Shown here piece by piece: positions 40,351 through 50,968 of a DNA stretch of 64,000 bases. Position numbers and translations under genes: made by a program. Below the pieces are notes generated by a model. The model was not told the DNA's origin, made no database searches, and saw only the letters and a list, made by a program, of their open reading frames with translations. The stretch is taken from the NCBI GenBank assembly GCA_949316235.1, contig OX438757.1, positions 19,357,005 to 19,421,004 on the forward strand, written 5' to 3'. The DNA comes from Oegoconia quadripuncta (Eukaryota; Arthropoda; Insecta; Lepidoptera; Autostichidae). Every line of letters starts with the position of its first letter. The stretch's first letter is position 1.

Positions 40351-41044
40351 TATAAAGACAACTCATTTAAAATAGACATGTGCGGTATTAAATAAGGATG
40401 CTGATGCAAACTAGGTGAATACATTTCATATACTTACATACACATACATAGATCGATAGACAAATATACTTATTTAAACATAACATATCATATACTTAGA
40501 TAGATAGGGTACTCTAATCGACCCTTAATGTCAAAACCATGGCAATTGCGAACAGTTGTTTTCCCAGTTCCTGGAATATGATATTTTTGTTAGTTAATAG
40601 TAAGCCATAGATAGATGATAATATGGGTGTATCCCATACCACTGTCCCAGGTAAATAACTATTTTCCTTGAGTGGGATAGGCAAACAGTAATGGGCAATT
40701 TCGAATAATGACCGCTATATGGACCCGGTACACGCACAGGGCATTTTCGCTCAAGGCTACATCAATATTCAAGTAACAGTCTCCAATAATAATGATCACG
40801 CGTTGCACTCGCGGCGATTCCAGACGCATCGGATACGCCAATATTGATAATTAATAAAAAAAATTTAAGTGTGGTTTGACTGGCTCTTTGACTTATTGAA
40901 AACATTACATGGGGTAGCGTTGGGTAAATGCACTAAAATACTCGATTTCGATAATGGCGGGTTGCCTAGCATTTTGATAGCATTATCGCATTCGGACTGT
41001 TTGAGATAAGATTGCAAGTTCCCCACATAAATGTATATAAGAAA
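40351..41044. other. Unassigned DNA
   Basis: No gene or repeat supported. Confidence 0.4.
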
Positions 41045-41545
41045 AAATATGTATGTAAGAAAAAATCTAGAATCATTTAAGAAAAATAGTGATATACATA
41101 ATGTTAATATCAGATATAAAAATAAACTTGCTGTTCATGTCAGCCGATTACACAAAGTCACTAAGTAATTTAAGGGGCAATTTGTACGCTTTTATAATAA
41201 GGTTCCAATGGACATTCAAAATTTACCTTTAAATAAATTCAAAACCATCATAAAACAGACATTATTTACCGAAGGCAATTATAAAATTTCTGACTATCTG
41301 GATGATAAGCAAGCATGGACATAGACCACTCGGCGATATTCAGTCTAATTATACAGTATAATATAATTGTAATCCAAACTTATTTTAAAAGAGCAACCCT
41401 TGAGATTCTTGCTCGTTTTTCTCTGGGGAATCGGCTTTGTGAATGAGCAATAATGTCAAAACTTTAATAAGAAGATAAAAAATGTGACGTTTTCAAGTGA
41501 TAATTTTTATCCTACGAAATAAATATTTTTTGATTTGATTTGAAT
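41045..41545 (+). pseudogene. LINE-J 3' end with RT C-terminus
   Basis: The plus strand codes VNIRYKNKLAVHVSRLHK, QNLPLNKFKTIIKQTLF and YKISDYLDDKQAWT with a stop near 41324, but carries stops in the KVTK.FKGQ region. The 3' UTR ends TTTTGATTTGATTTG. Confidence 0.85.
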
Positions 41546-41735
41546 TGGGAGTTCCGTTTGAGCATCCATCCATTTCCATTGCCAATTAACTTAACATCAG
41601 CACTGTAGCATGACAGGTGCGAAAAATGTTCATGTCGCACGAGATAACATTTCGCCTACTCATTCGCTTGGACGAAATACTATTCCAATTTACAATTCCG
41701 CTAGTGCTTCTCCAAAATCTGACGTATTATCTTTA

Positions 41736-42147
41736 AGTTCTAAAAACATATAACGGCACGTAGTGAATTAAATTAAGATTTAGTAGATTTTTTGTACCTG
41801 TAATTAATTGAGTATTGTTTGGAACGAGTATACTAGGCAGATAATAGTTACGTTCCTCGATATTAACAGTGACTGGTATACTCGGTACAATAGGTATTGT
41901 GGCCTTTGGGATTAGAGTGGGTAACACCCGAATGGAGTTGCGGGCGGCACTTGGATCGCACTGACATTCTTTGACAAAAGCTGGCCGAGTGAATACGCAA
42001 GCAAACCCTTTTGCTCTAATCCAGTCTAATCTATGAAACCTTATATTATTTCTTAGTAATCATAATTAAAATCATTAATGTTATTATGTATCTACAGTAC
42101 GTGAGTGTTATTTACGAGGTGCGATGATGAGCACGTGCTAATATATA
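41736..42147 (-). repeat. Direct repeat X, copy 1
   Basis: A block of about 410 bp repeated at 42701-43113 in the same orientation, about 90 % alike. The minus strand stays open for about 110 codons and reads RLDWIRAKGFACVFTRPAF, PIVPSIPVTVNIEERNYYLP and SILVPNNTQLI. The composition looks protein-like but I do not recognise it; it could be part of a transposon gene. Confidence 0.6.
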
Positions 42148-42149
42148 AT

Positions 42150-42697
42150 ATGTCGTAGATGGGTGAGGGCGTTGCTAGCGACCGGGACGGTGCCTGTCGC
42201 GTAGTAAAGGGTGGCTCGGGCAAAGGCGATATTATTGCAAACTACTACTATAGGCGAATAGTCAACGTATACACATTCGATCACGATCATGGAACCTGAG
42301 ATGCTTACTGCTGAATAGTAAACATTTGCCCGCCCCTCAGGCCATACAACTTGGTCCTCGCGTGCAGTCTGTGGATTTCAACCGAACCTGGTCTTCAATT
42401 CCTCCTTGCTCAAATCCCATGATCAACTTCTTATTAGCTAACGACTCACCGGATTCTTCCAAGCGTCGGTGATAATAATCAAATCACTCACAGTCGTGAA
42501 TGTGTTCAGTGGAGCTCCGACTCCTTTCAAGGCTCGTAACAAAGTGTCTGTCATTTTCGATATGCAGACCTTATATTCGCTCCGTTTCCGGCGATACCAG
42601 CGCCACCAGGTTCACTTCCCATTAACCGCGTAATATGATAGTCAGTTGACCGTTCGAATAATGAATTCTATCGCTAATTTATCGCTATCTGCGACAT
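42150..42697 (-). mobile_element. MITE-4 copy between the two X repeats
   Basis: It runs from ATATGTCGTAGATGGGTGAG to CGCTATCTGCGACAT, the reverse orientation of the copies at 30319, 43134 and 48505. Confidence 0.65.
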
Positions 42698-42700
42698 TTA

Positions 42701-43113
42701 TATATAACGGCACGTTGTGAATTAAATTAAGATTTAGTCGATTTATTGTATCTGTAATTAATTGAGTATTGTTTGGAACGAGTATACTAGGTAGATAATA
42801 GTTGCGTTCTTCGATATTAACAGTGACTGGTATACTCGGTACAATATTGTGGGCCTTTGGGATTAGAGCGGGCAACACCCGAATGGAGTTGGATCACTTG
42901 GATCGCATTGACATTCTTTGAAGGAAGGTGGCCGAGTGAACACGCAAGCAAACCCATTTGCTCTAATCCAGTCTAATCTGTGAAACCTTATATTATTTCT
43001 TAGTAATCATAATTAAAATAATTAAAGTTATTGTGTATCTACAGTACGTGAGTGTTATTTACGAGGTAGTTCATCCTCTATCCGCTTGGCCGATAATGTG
43101 CACGTGCTAATTC
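42701..43113 (-). repeat. Direct repeat X, copy 2
   Basis: Same order as copy 1, with a small deletion that shifts the minus-strand frame near the CQCDPS motif. The frame then reads on through the X/MITE-4 boundary (LIHNVPLYINVADSDKLAIE) into 42650. Confidence 0.6.
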
Positions 43114-43133
43114 CGGACGACCCGCCCGGTGAT

Positions 43134-43722
43134 CCGACATATGTATATGTTGGAGATAGCGATAAATTAGCGATAGAATTCATTATTCGAACGGTCAACA
43201 GAATATCATAATACGCGGTTAATGGGAGGTAAACCCTGGTGGCGCTGGTGTCGCCGGAAAAAGCGTGGTGACGACGTTAACAGTTATATTAGGTCTTCAC
43301 ATCGAAAATGGGACACACTTTGCTGCCAGCTGTCGAAGGAGTCGGACCACCACTGGACACGTCAGCGACCCTGAGTGGCTCTGATTTCTGGCTATCACCG
43401 GCGCTTGAGGATCCGGTGAGTCGTTACTGAATAAGAATTTGATTATGGAATTTGAGCAAGGAGGAATTGTAGACTACTCCGGTTGAATTCCACAGACTGC
43501 ACGCGAGGGCCAAGTTGTATGACGTGAGGCCGTGCATATGTTTTCTCTTAAACAGAAAGCATCTCAGGTTCCATGATTATAATCGAATGTGAATACTTTG
43601 TCGATATCCTATGGTAGCTTGCAATAATATCGCCTTTGCCCGAGCCACCCACCACGCGACCCTTTATCGCTAGCAACGCCCACCCCCGAACTCACCCATC
43701 TCCGACATATATATATATACCT
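43134..43722 (+). mobile_element. MITE-4 copy
   Basis: GTTGGAGATAGCGATAAATT to CACCCATCTCCGACATATAT. Interior words such as GGTGGCGCTGGTGTCGCCGG and AGAAAGCATCTCAGGTTCC match the other copies. Confidence 0.65.
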
Positions 43723-43884
43723 ACAGCATTTACAATAACTTAAAAATATATGTAACAACATTAAGGCAATTACAGAAACTTAAGCCAGATACATAAAATT
43801 TCGGCTGAGGAGATCCTTTTAAGTAATAGAATTTACTTGTGATAGAAGTCCCCGCTCTTCCTGTATTGGGCACATACTCGTAGT

Positions 43885-44207
43885 TAATTTAACCGATAAA
43901 CTTCTCGCCGAAAATTAAATTTCCATCCACATCACCTGGATGAGTGGAAGTCTACCACTGTACGTTTCTCAAGAAACTTCTTACCACGTACAACCACCCT
44001 GTGGAACGGACTTCCGGCAGCGGTATTCCCGAACGAGTACGACATTGGAACCTTCAAGAAACGAGCCTACACCTTCCTCAAAGGCCGGCAGCGCATCTGT
44101 GACCCTTTTGGTGTTGCGGGTGTCCATGGGCGGCGGTGATTGCTTTCCATCAGGTGACCCGCATGCTCGTTTACCGCCCTCTCAAATTAAAGAAAAGAGT
44201 TAAAAGC
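43885..44207 (+). pseudogene. LINE-L C-terminus and 3' end
   Basis: The coding frame reads [41 protein letters not shown], then the terminal block and AAATTAAAG. Confidence 0.8.
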
Positions 44208-44642
44208 TAGTAAATAATTTGAAGTTAGAGATATTTTCAATTCACTTCCTCCCAGAACAGCATGTTATTGCTGTCAAACTCAATATGCGTTCAATTTCTC
44301 ATTAAACAATATATTCTGCTTGTATCACGAATCGTGATAGACCCAGTGTCTGTACACTGGTGTATGCGCTGACAATGAGTCCCCTAGATCACTATAATCA
44401 TAACCGTGACATAATAATCTGACGCTTAATAGAGCGTGCCACCAAACCATTACGGACCAGGTAATGGCTGATCATTTTTGTTCATGTGCGTCATACTATA
44501 TAGTATACTATATCATAGTATACTTGTACTACAGTTTATGGGAACAAACAAGCCCTTCTTCTCCGTTAGTCAACTCTCGGTTTTCGAAAGGTTAACGTGG
44601 TGGATGTTTTCACCACTTAGAAAGTATAAAACCGCCTTTTTT
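44208..44642. other. Unassigned DNA
   Basis: No gene or repeat supported; TATAGTATAC-type low complexity at about 44500-44525. Confidence 0.4.
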
Positions 44643-44801
44643 GACCGCCTCCGTGGCTCATAGTGTTTACGAATCGGAGGTCGCGGGTTCGATCCCCAGC
44701 GGGGTACATGTTTAAGTACTCGGTTTGGTTGGTGGTAGGGCATTTTAAATGTCCGCCTGGCTAGCTACCACCATCTTATCTAAGTCTGCCGTCTGCAGCA
44801 A
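44643..44801 (+). mobile_element. SINE-A 5' half
   Basis: Head with a short deletion (CCGTGGCTCATAGTGTTTAC), B box GGTTCGATCCCC, body to TCTAAGTCTGCC. The 3' half is missing, which is unusual for retroposed copies and suggests a later deletion. Confidence 0.85.
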
Positions 44802-44966
44802 TTCAGATGTTCTATTATTTGACGTCTTTATCTAATATTGTCATTTTGAGTTAATGATTTATTGAAAGACTTCATTTAAAACACACATAGCTAGACAGCT
44901 AAACTAACCTAACCTAACTTGAGATCTGAAAAGCACGTACATACTCAAGCAGTACTCACTTGAGAG

Positions 44967-45172
44967 GTGCGCGTATTAATAAACGAAACTCAAGACTGCC
45001 ATTCATTCGCCGCTGAGGCGAATACTTGAGAAGTGATCTCAGCTAAGTAGACCTCAAGAATGGTTTATAAATTAGCACGGGGCTTGAGATAGCGTCAACT
45101 GCTTATGACGCATCTCGGTTGATACAGCCTCAAGACTTGTATTGAGATTGATTTATTAATACGGCCTTCGCG
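44967..45172. mobile_element. MITE-5 candidate
   Basis: Imperfect inverted ends: GCGTATTAATAAACGAAACT, CAAG on the left and TTGAGATTGATTTATTAATA, CGG on the right. The interior has CTTGAG/CTCAAG words repeated several times. Confidence 0.45.
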
Positions 45173-45324
45173 TTGTGGGTATTTAGTTAATTATGTTAAG
45201 CCCACTTTTGACAATTATTATTTTAAGCGAGTATCATTATGATCCATACAATTGCTATACACCACCGTACAACATGATCTTTATAGAATACACACTTAGG
45301 GTTGTTAAAGAAAATTTTTGCACT

Positions 45325-45591
45325 AGTACCCTACCCTCGCTTTCTCTCGGAGGGCACTAGCTGAAAATAAGTGTCTACCGCTATAGGTGAGGATCCACAC
45401 TGAGCGATGGCCCATTTGTGGTACAGATACACATACAACTCTATTATAAGTTGTAACAGTTGTTACTTAATTTTTAGTTTTTATTTTTATTACTGTGAAA
45501 TAAGGCTACATTTCGTAAGAATAACACCAAGCAGAATGATTGTTGCGTCGAATATTTTTGTATGTGTTTCTGTAATATGCAAATAAACGCT

Positions 45592-45634
<43 letters not shown>

Positions 45635-45640
45635 GTGTCC
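45325..45640 (+). mobile_element. LINE-P 3' end with ATCT tail
   Basis: GGTGAGGATCCACACTGAGC, CATTTGTGGTACAGATACAC, ACACCAAGCAGAATGATTG, AATAAACGCTTTATC and nine or ten CTAT units. Confidence 0.7.
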
Positions 45641-46025
45641 TAAACATTTATTTATATATGTAGGGCCGTTGATGATGGCCAACGACGGTCAATTTCAGAC
45701 TCTGATAACATCCAAGCTCATTACGATCTACTCAGTTCTATCAGCGACATACAACCTGTATCTACTTATATTATGTCAGGTCTACAAGTAGCTTGGACCC
45801 AACTGAAACTATTGAACTAAGTTCCGATCTCAGATAACGTGTGATTGGATGACAACCACTATCTCTTGATAACATCTTGCTGGTACCTCTCTCCATAATT
45901 AGTTGAGGATCTATACAGTTGGGTATATAAGTGTATATCCAGCGCCAGATCATAAGGTTTAGATTCGATCGAGCTCTTTCATGTAGGCAAGTCAGCAGCA
46001 TTACATACATTGCTATAATTAGTTT

Positions 46026-46672
46026 GTCGACCTGTTTGGTATAGTGGTCACTATACCAAAAGGTCGCGGGTTCGAATCCCGCAAGGGGCATATGTTTGTA
46101 TGATGAATACGGACACGTGTACCCGACTTATGGATGTTTTCATTTATAATAAGTATTTATTTCCAAAAAAAATGTATTTATGTAGTATATCAACCAACTT
46201 GAACACCGTCGCAAAGTCGCCTGTCTCTCAGTTTTTTACAGGATGCATTTCGGGGAGTGTGCGTTGAAATTACATAATCTTATTCCACCGTCGCCCTTCC
46301 ATCTTCGGACCACTAGGCGTGGGGAGGGATTCCACCCGTATGTAGTTAATATACCGAACATTCGCACTAAGAAGTTAGATTCTTCATTCATCATCCGAAC
46401 AGCCAAGGCACGGAACTCCCTTCCGGCGGTAGTGTTTCCTGAATCCTACAACCTTGGGATCTTCACGAGCAGAGTGAATAGGCATTTACTGGGATCGCGT
46501 GCGTCATCTTCGACCACATCGTCGCTTTTCATCAGGTGAGATTGTGGTCAAACGCGAATCCAGTCGATCAAATAAAATAAAAAAAAATCTGGTATCCACA
46601 ATACAATGCTTAAAGTAGAACTAGATGGCGCTGTGTGTATGTCAAAGGATATTTATTATTATTATTTATAAT
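46026..46672 (+). mobile_element. SINE-C copy split by LINE-K
   Basis: 5' part 46026-46195 (head, GGTTCGAATCCCGC, body to GTAGTATATCAACCAA); 3' part from 46588 (TCTGGTATCCACAATACAAT, AACTAGATGGCGCTGTGTGT, TTA-repeat tail). Confidence 0.85.
46196..46587 (+). pseudogene. LINE-K C-terminus and 3' end, the longest copy here
   Basis: The frame reads ECALKLHNLIPPSPFHLRTT, RRGEGFHPYVVNIPNIRTKK and TAKARNSLPAVVFPESYNLG, IFTSRVNRHLL, the end of a LINE ORF2; the terminal block and A run follow. It is inserted in SINE-C. Confidence 0.85.
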
Positions 46673-47328
46673 TAATATAAATTCTGTTATTCCTTTTTGT
46701 TCCATGTAAAAGTTATTTTAAATTCCAATTCCAATTTAGTGTTATGGCTGCATCGTTGTGCACGATGATACTGCCAATGTCAGGGTTGAAGTTCACAATG
46801 CTAAAGTTGACGATTGTGCGGTAAGTTAAGCTTCTCTAGTTTGTGTAGCTGGAGAAAGGACAAACAGAATAACACATATAACCACCACCTCAACACATAA
46901 TTAAGTTAATAGACGATAAACACAAAGAAGTAGACATGATAGATAAATTATAATATAACATTGTAAACTTTTATAAATTTAGCTAGTACATATACAAGAG
47001 TTATTTTGAAATATTTCATTGAGTTATTTATTATTAGTTGTCACTGACATTTGCTGTTCTAAGCCGTGAAAGTGTTAATAATCCTCTTCCAAGGACATTT
47101 ATCGTTTATAATCTTTCATCTCCCGCTGAAAACCCAACGACTTCCAATGATTTCTGCCGGCTCATCCTCATCTAACATCTTCTACATACCGGCCTACTCC
47201 TGGACATCCTCTACATCATCAGCCCGGGAGTAGTGCTTCACTGTATGCCACCGAATTTGCTTAACGACTGCCTTCAATGGTAAACAACTGTAAACACTCG
47301 TATGGAAATGCCTCTAATGGTCACCCAT
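46673..47328. other. Unassigned DNA
   Basis: No gene or repeat supported. Confidence 0.4.
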
Positions 47329-47790
47329 CCAAGGACTAACTACGACAGACTTTCGCAAATCGAAAAATCTTGACTCACCATTTATAATATTAAATAATAA
47401 TAACAATGCCGCCTCGAGGAGATGCGCTAGACGCAATTTTTTACCTGTAAATGTTTGTGTTTTTAAATGTTTCACATGTTAATAAATAGATGAATGATTA
47501 ATAAAAAAAAAATATTTCGGACACTTACACCAATCATCCAGTCCCAAACTAAGCAAAGCTTGTACTATGGATACCAGAAAACGGATAAACATACATCCAT
47601 GACGCGGGAGTAAATGTTCGTATTCATCATACAAACATTTACCCCTCGCGGGATTCGAACCCGCAACCGTTGGTTTCGCTGACAGGGTCACTACCCACTA
47701 CACCAACCGGTCGTCAATATTACTATGGATATGAGAGGATCCAATTGGAGAAATTTAGTAACCGACGTCACGTATGCCACAAGAAATAGG
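47329..47790 (+). repeat. 132-bp direct repeat, copy 1 (split by SINE-B)
   Basis: Two parts, 47329-47392 and 47723-47790, align end to end with 47975-48106 (CCAAGGACT, TTTCGCAAATCGAAAAATCT, CGACGTCACGTATGCCACAA). About 9-10 mismatches by hand count. It abuts the 5' edge of the SINE-A fragment at 47791. Confidence 0.85.
47393..47715 (-). mobile_element. SINE-B with a 3' extension, flanked by AATATTA
   Basis: AATATTA lies at 47386-47392 and 47716-47722. The insert holds SINE-B (about 47511-47715, head at the right) plus about 118 bp beyond its usual tail (GCGCATCTCCTCGAGGCGGC on the minus strand), ending in ATT repeats. Confidence 0.8.
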
Positions 47791-47974
47791 CTATCTAAAT
47801 CTGCCGCCAAGCAGCAATGTCAATAGCATTGTTGTGTTCCGGTTGTCAGAGATAAGATAGCCAGTCCACCAAATGTGTTGGGGTTGTCAGTACGCTTCCA
47901 CCTTCGACCTCATCTTCACTTAACATCAGGTGTGATTGAGGTCAAGTACGAACCCGTTATGCATTAAAAAAAAT
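47791..47974 (+). mobile_element. SINE-A 3' half with A tail, between the 132-bp repeats
   Basis: It starts CTATCTAAATCTGCCGCCAA and ends GTTATGCATTAAAAAAAA. Confidence 0.9.
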
Positions 47975-48106
47975 CCAAGGACTGACTACAACAGACTTTC
48001 GCAAATCGAAAAATCTTGACTCACCATTTATAATATTACTATAGATATTAGAGTATCCAATTGGCGAAATTTAGCAAGCGACGTCACGTATGCCACAAAA
48101 AATAGG
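47975..48106 (+). repeat. 132-bp direct repeat, copy 2 (uninterrupted)
   Basis: It begins directly after the A tail of the SINE-A fragment and ends at CACAAAAAATAGG, then unrelated sequence. Confidence 0.85.
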
Positions 48107-48177
48107 TGGAAACCCTCCCTACGCGTAGTAAGAAACACTTGAAAGGTCCCCAGAAATGGAAGCGGGTATATAAATAT

Positions 48178-48310
48178 CAATCAATCAAATCCTCTTTATT
48201 GCACAATTAACAAAAGCTACATGAAGAATACAGCGTACATCATTAATCGCACAAAAAGGCGGCCCTATCGCTAACAGCGATCTCTTCCAGGCAAACCTTA
48301 GGGTAAAGAT
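48178..48310 (-). mobile_element. LINE-Q 3' end with GATT tail
   Basis: ATCAATCAAATCCTCTTTAT, TTAACAAAAGCTACATGAAG, AGGCGGCCCTATCGCTAACA, GCGATCTCTTCCAGG. Confidence 0.7.
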
Positions 48311-48504
48311 ACAAGCTACCAGAAGGTAAGGTTTGCACTGATAGTAGCAATACGGGTGTATTTTATAGTTGGTAATTATTATATAACGTAAAGATAAAAA
48401 ATACATAATCTAAGCCTACAAACTATAACTAGATAATTTAACTGCACTTAAACATATAATATATTATTGATTACATAACACACAGAAATTTATATATATA
48501 CATG

Positions 48505-49058
48505 TCGGAGATAGTGATAAATTAGCGATAGAATTAATTATTCAAACGGTCAACTGACTATCATAATACGCGGTTTGCTGTGGGAACTAAACTTATGGTG
48601 ACGCTGGTAAAGCCGTAACGGCGCCGTGATGACATTAACGGTAATATAAGGTCTGCACATCGAAAATGACAGACACTTTGCTACCAGCCTTCAACTAGTC
48701 GGAGCTCCACTGAACACATCACCGACTGTGAGTGATTTGGAAGAATCCGGTGAGCTAGCTAATAAGAAGTTGATCATGGGATTTGAGCAAGGAGGAATTG
48801 AATACCAGGTCTGGTTGAATTTCACAGACTGCACGCGGGGGCCAAGTTGTATGGCATGAGGGGAGTGCAAATGTTTTCTATTCAACAGAAAGCATCTCAG
48901 GTTTCATGGTCATAATCGAATGTGTATACTTTGTCGATTTCCTATGGTAGCTTGCAATAATGTCGCCATTGCCCGAGCACCCTTTACCACGCGACTGGCA
49001 CGCGTCCCGGTCGCCAGCAACGCCCACACCCGAACCCAACATCTACGACATACATATA
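48505..49058 (+). mobile_element. MITE-4 copy
   Basis: CATGTCGGAGATAGTGATAA to CCCAACATCTACGACATACA. About 550 bp, decayed frames, interior order as in the other copies. Confidence 0.65.
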
Positions 49059-49318
49059 TATAAAGATAACCTAATATCAAACCGCAGTCATAAATAGAGT
49101 TGAATTTATTGTGATTGGCATCGCTGGGCGGCGACAGACTCGCTAGATGTAAAGTGTAAACATATATAAAATCATTTGGCCCGTTCCGGAGCGGTAAACA
49201 GGAGTTGTTATCGTTCGTTAGTCCTACATTATCGGGAGCCGTCCTGTAATTGGTACACACAAATACTTATATACACAGACGCTTTTATACCCCACGATTC
49301 AGGACATATAATTATATT

Positions 49319-49338
49319 AGGTCCTTATCTATGAAGTT
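49319..49338. mobile_element. MITE-1 end fragment
   Basis: ATTAGGTCCTTATCTATGAA matches the outer end of MITE-1 and stops where SINE-A begins. Confidence 0.5.
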
Positions 49339-49641
49339 CAACCGCCTCCGTGGGTCAATGTAAACAACATTGTGTTCGAGCCCCAGCGGGGTACATGTTT
49401 AAGTACTCGGTTTGGTTGGTGGTAGGGCATTGTAAATGTCCGCCTGGCTAGCTACCACCATCTTATCTAAATCTGCCGCCAAGCAGCAATGTTAATAGCA
49501 TTGTTGTGTTCCGGTTGTCAGAGATAAGATAGCCAGTCCCCCAAATGTGTTGGGGTTTCCGGGTCAGTACGCTTCCACCTTCGCCCTCATGTTCACTTAA
49601 TATCAGGTGTGATTGAGGTCCGTTTAGCATTAAAAAAAAAA
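49339..49641 (+). mobile_element. SINE-A copy, head deleted in part
   Basis: CAACCGCCTCCGTGGGTCAA, a deletion between the A- and B-box regions (ACATTGTGTTCGAGCC), full body and an A tail. Confidence 0.9.
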
Positions 49642-50062
49642 CAACTATTATTCATTATCACACTTGTCTATCCTAGAGCTACCACAAACTCTCCTTCACT
49701 GTTCAAGCAGCTATGATGTGGAGACTGCCAAGAAGAAGAAGAGTCTGAGAAGAAGACTCGTTGGTACATAATCCTACAAGTCGTGTCGTCAGTAATAAAC
49801 GACCGGTTTCACGTGACCCCCTCTTTTACAGTAGCTCGTTAAGACACATTCATGTTCGCTTCTGAAACGGATATTTTTGTACTTCAAATACCCCATCACC
49901 CCCTAGTGTATCTACTGCTGTTTATTTGTGCTATAGCCTCCCTTATTACGTACTCGTGTTTTATTTTAATGTTGTTTTCGATGAAATGGCTTTATCGAAT
50001 TTGATAGGTGGGTATTGCTTGTGACGACATGAACAGCGCTATTTCTCAAATAGTATAGTAGA
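49642..50062. other. Unassigned DNA
   Basis: At 50020-50062 the phrase GACGACATGAACAGCGCTAT repeats coding sequence found again at 50200-50240, so the LINE-J remnant may begin here in rearranged form. Confidence 0.4.
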
Positions 50063-50520
50063 AAGGCTCCATTCTCGGACCATTTTTGTTTTTGGTTTAC
50101 ATAAATTACTTGCCAAACCTTGTAAAGGATAAACATGAAATAGTATTGTTTGCTGACGATACCTCTGTATTGTTTAAAGTAAATAGACTAAAATTAAATT
50201 ATGACGACGTGAACAATGCTATTTCTGAAATAGTAGAATGGTTTACGGCAAATAATTTGTTACTTAATGAGAAAAAAAAACTAAATGTGTTAAATTTGTA
50301 CTGCCTAATGTCAGGGAGGTGCCCACGAATATAATGATAAAAAATGTCACTCTAGACCTTGTTGATTTCACTGTATTTTTGGGCATTACTTTGGACGCCA
50401 AATTACAATGGGGTCCTCATATCCATAAATTGGCGTAGAGACTCACTCTGCAGCGTATACAGTCAAAAGAATTAGACAAATATCGGACGTGAATACTGCT
50501 AGATTGATTTATTCTTATTT
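50063..50520 (+). pseudogene. LINE-J reverse transcriptase core, plus-strand arm of an inverted repeat
   Basis: The frame reads GSILGPFLFLVYINYLPN, then LFADDTSVLFKVNRLK with the catalytic FADD motif, and WFTANNLLLNEK. A run of nine A shifts the frame near 50271-50279 where the other arm has seven. Beyond it VFLGITLDAKLQWGPHIHKL ends at an in-frame TAG. It is a dead copy. Confidence 0.85.
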
Positions 50521-50968
50521 TGACATATGCCATTTTCAAAAATGTGCTGTGACGATATGGTTAGGAAATTATATTCTTTAAATCTATCTCTAAGTGACAC
50601 TGCAGGTAATTGATAAATTGCGCGTACGGCTCGTTTGTATAAAACAAAGATTGTATTTATATCCGCGGCATTTCCCCACAGCAAGATACCGTAAGAAATA
50701 ACAAAAATATACTAATCTAGCAGTATTTACGTCCGATATTTGTCTAATTCTTTTGACTGTATACGCTGCAGAGTGAGTCTCTACGCCAATTTATGGATAT
50801 GAGGACCCCATTGTAATTTGGCGTCCAAAGTAATGCCCAAAAATACAGTGGAATCAACAAGGTCTAGAGTGACATTTTTTATCATTATATTCGTGGGCAC
50901 CTCCCTGACATTAGGCAGTACAAATTTAACACGTTTAGTTTTTTTCTCATTAAGTAACAAATTATAGT
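50521..50968 (-). pseudogene. LINE-J reverse transcriptase, minus-strand arm
   Basis: 50712-50968 is an almost exact reverse complement of about 50252-50500, including the same TAG. It continues on the minus strand into LLWGNAADINTIF, YKRAVRAIYQLPAVSLRDRF and KEYNFLTISSQHIFENG, down to about 50521. Its upstream part lies at 51785-51896, beyond a later insertion. Confidence 0.85.

Noticed and set aside
41736..43113. X repeats as LTRs of a small retrotransposon with MITE-4 as interior
   Set aside because: The blocks have no clear TG...CA ends, no primer-binding site or polypurine tract was seen, and MITE-4 occurs alone elsewhere with its own inverted ends.
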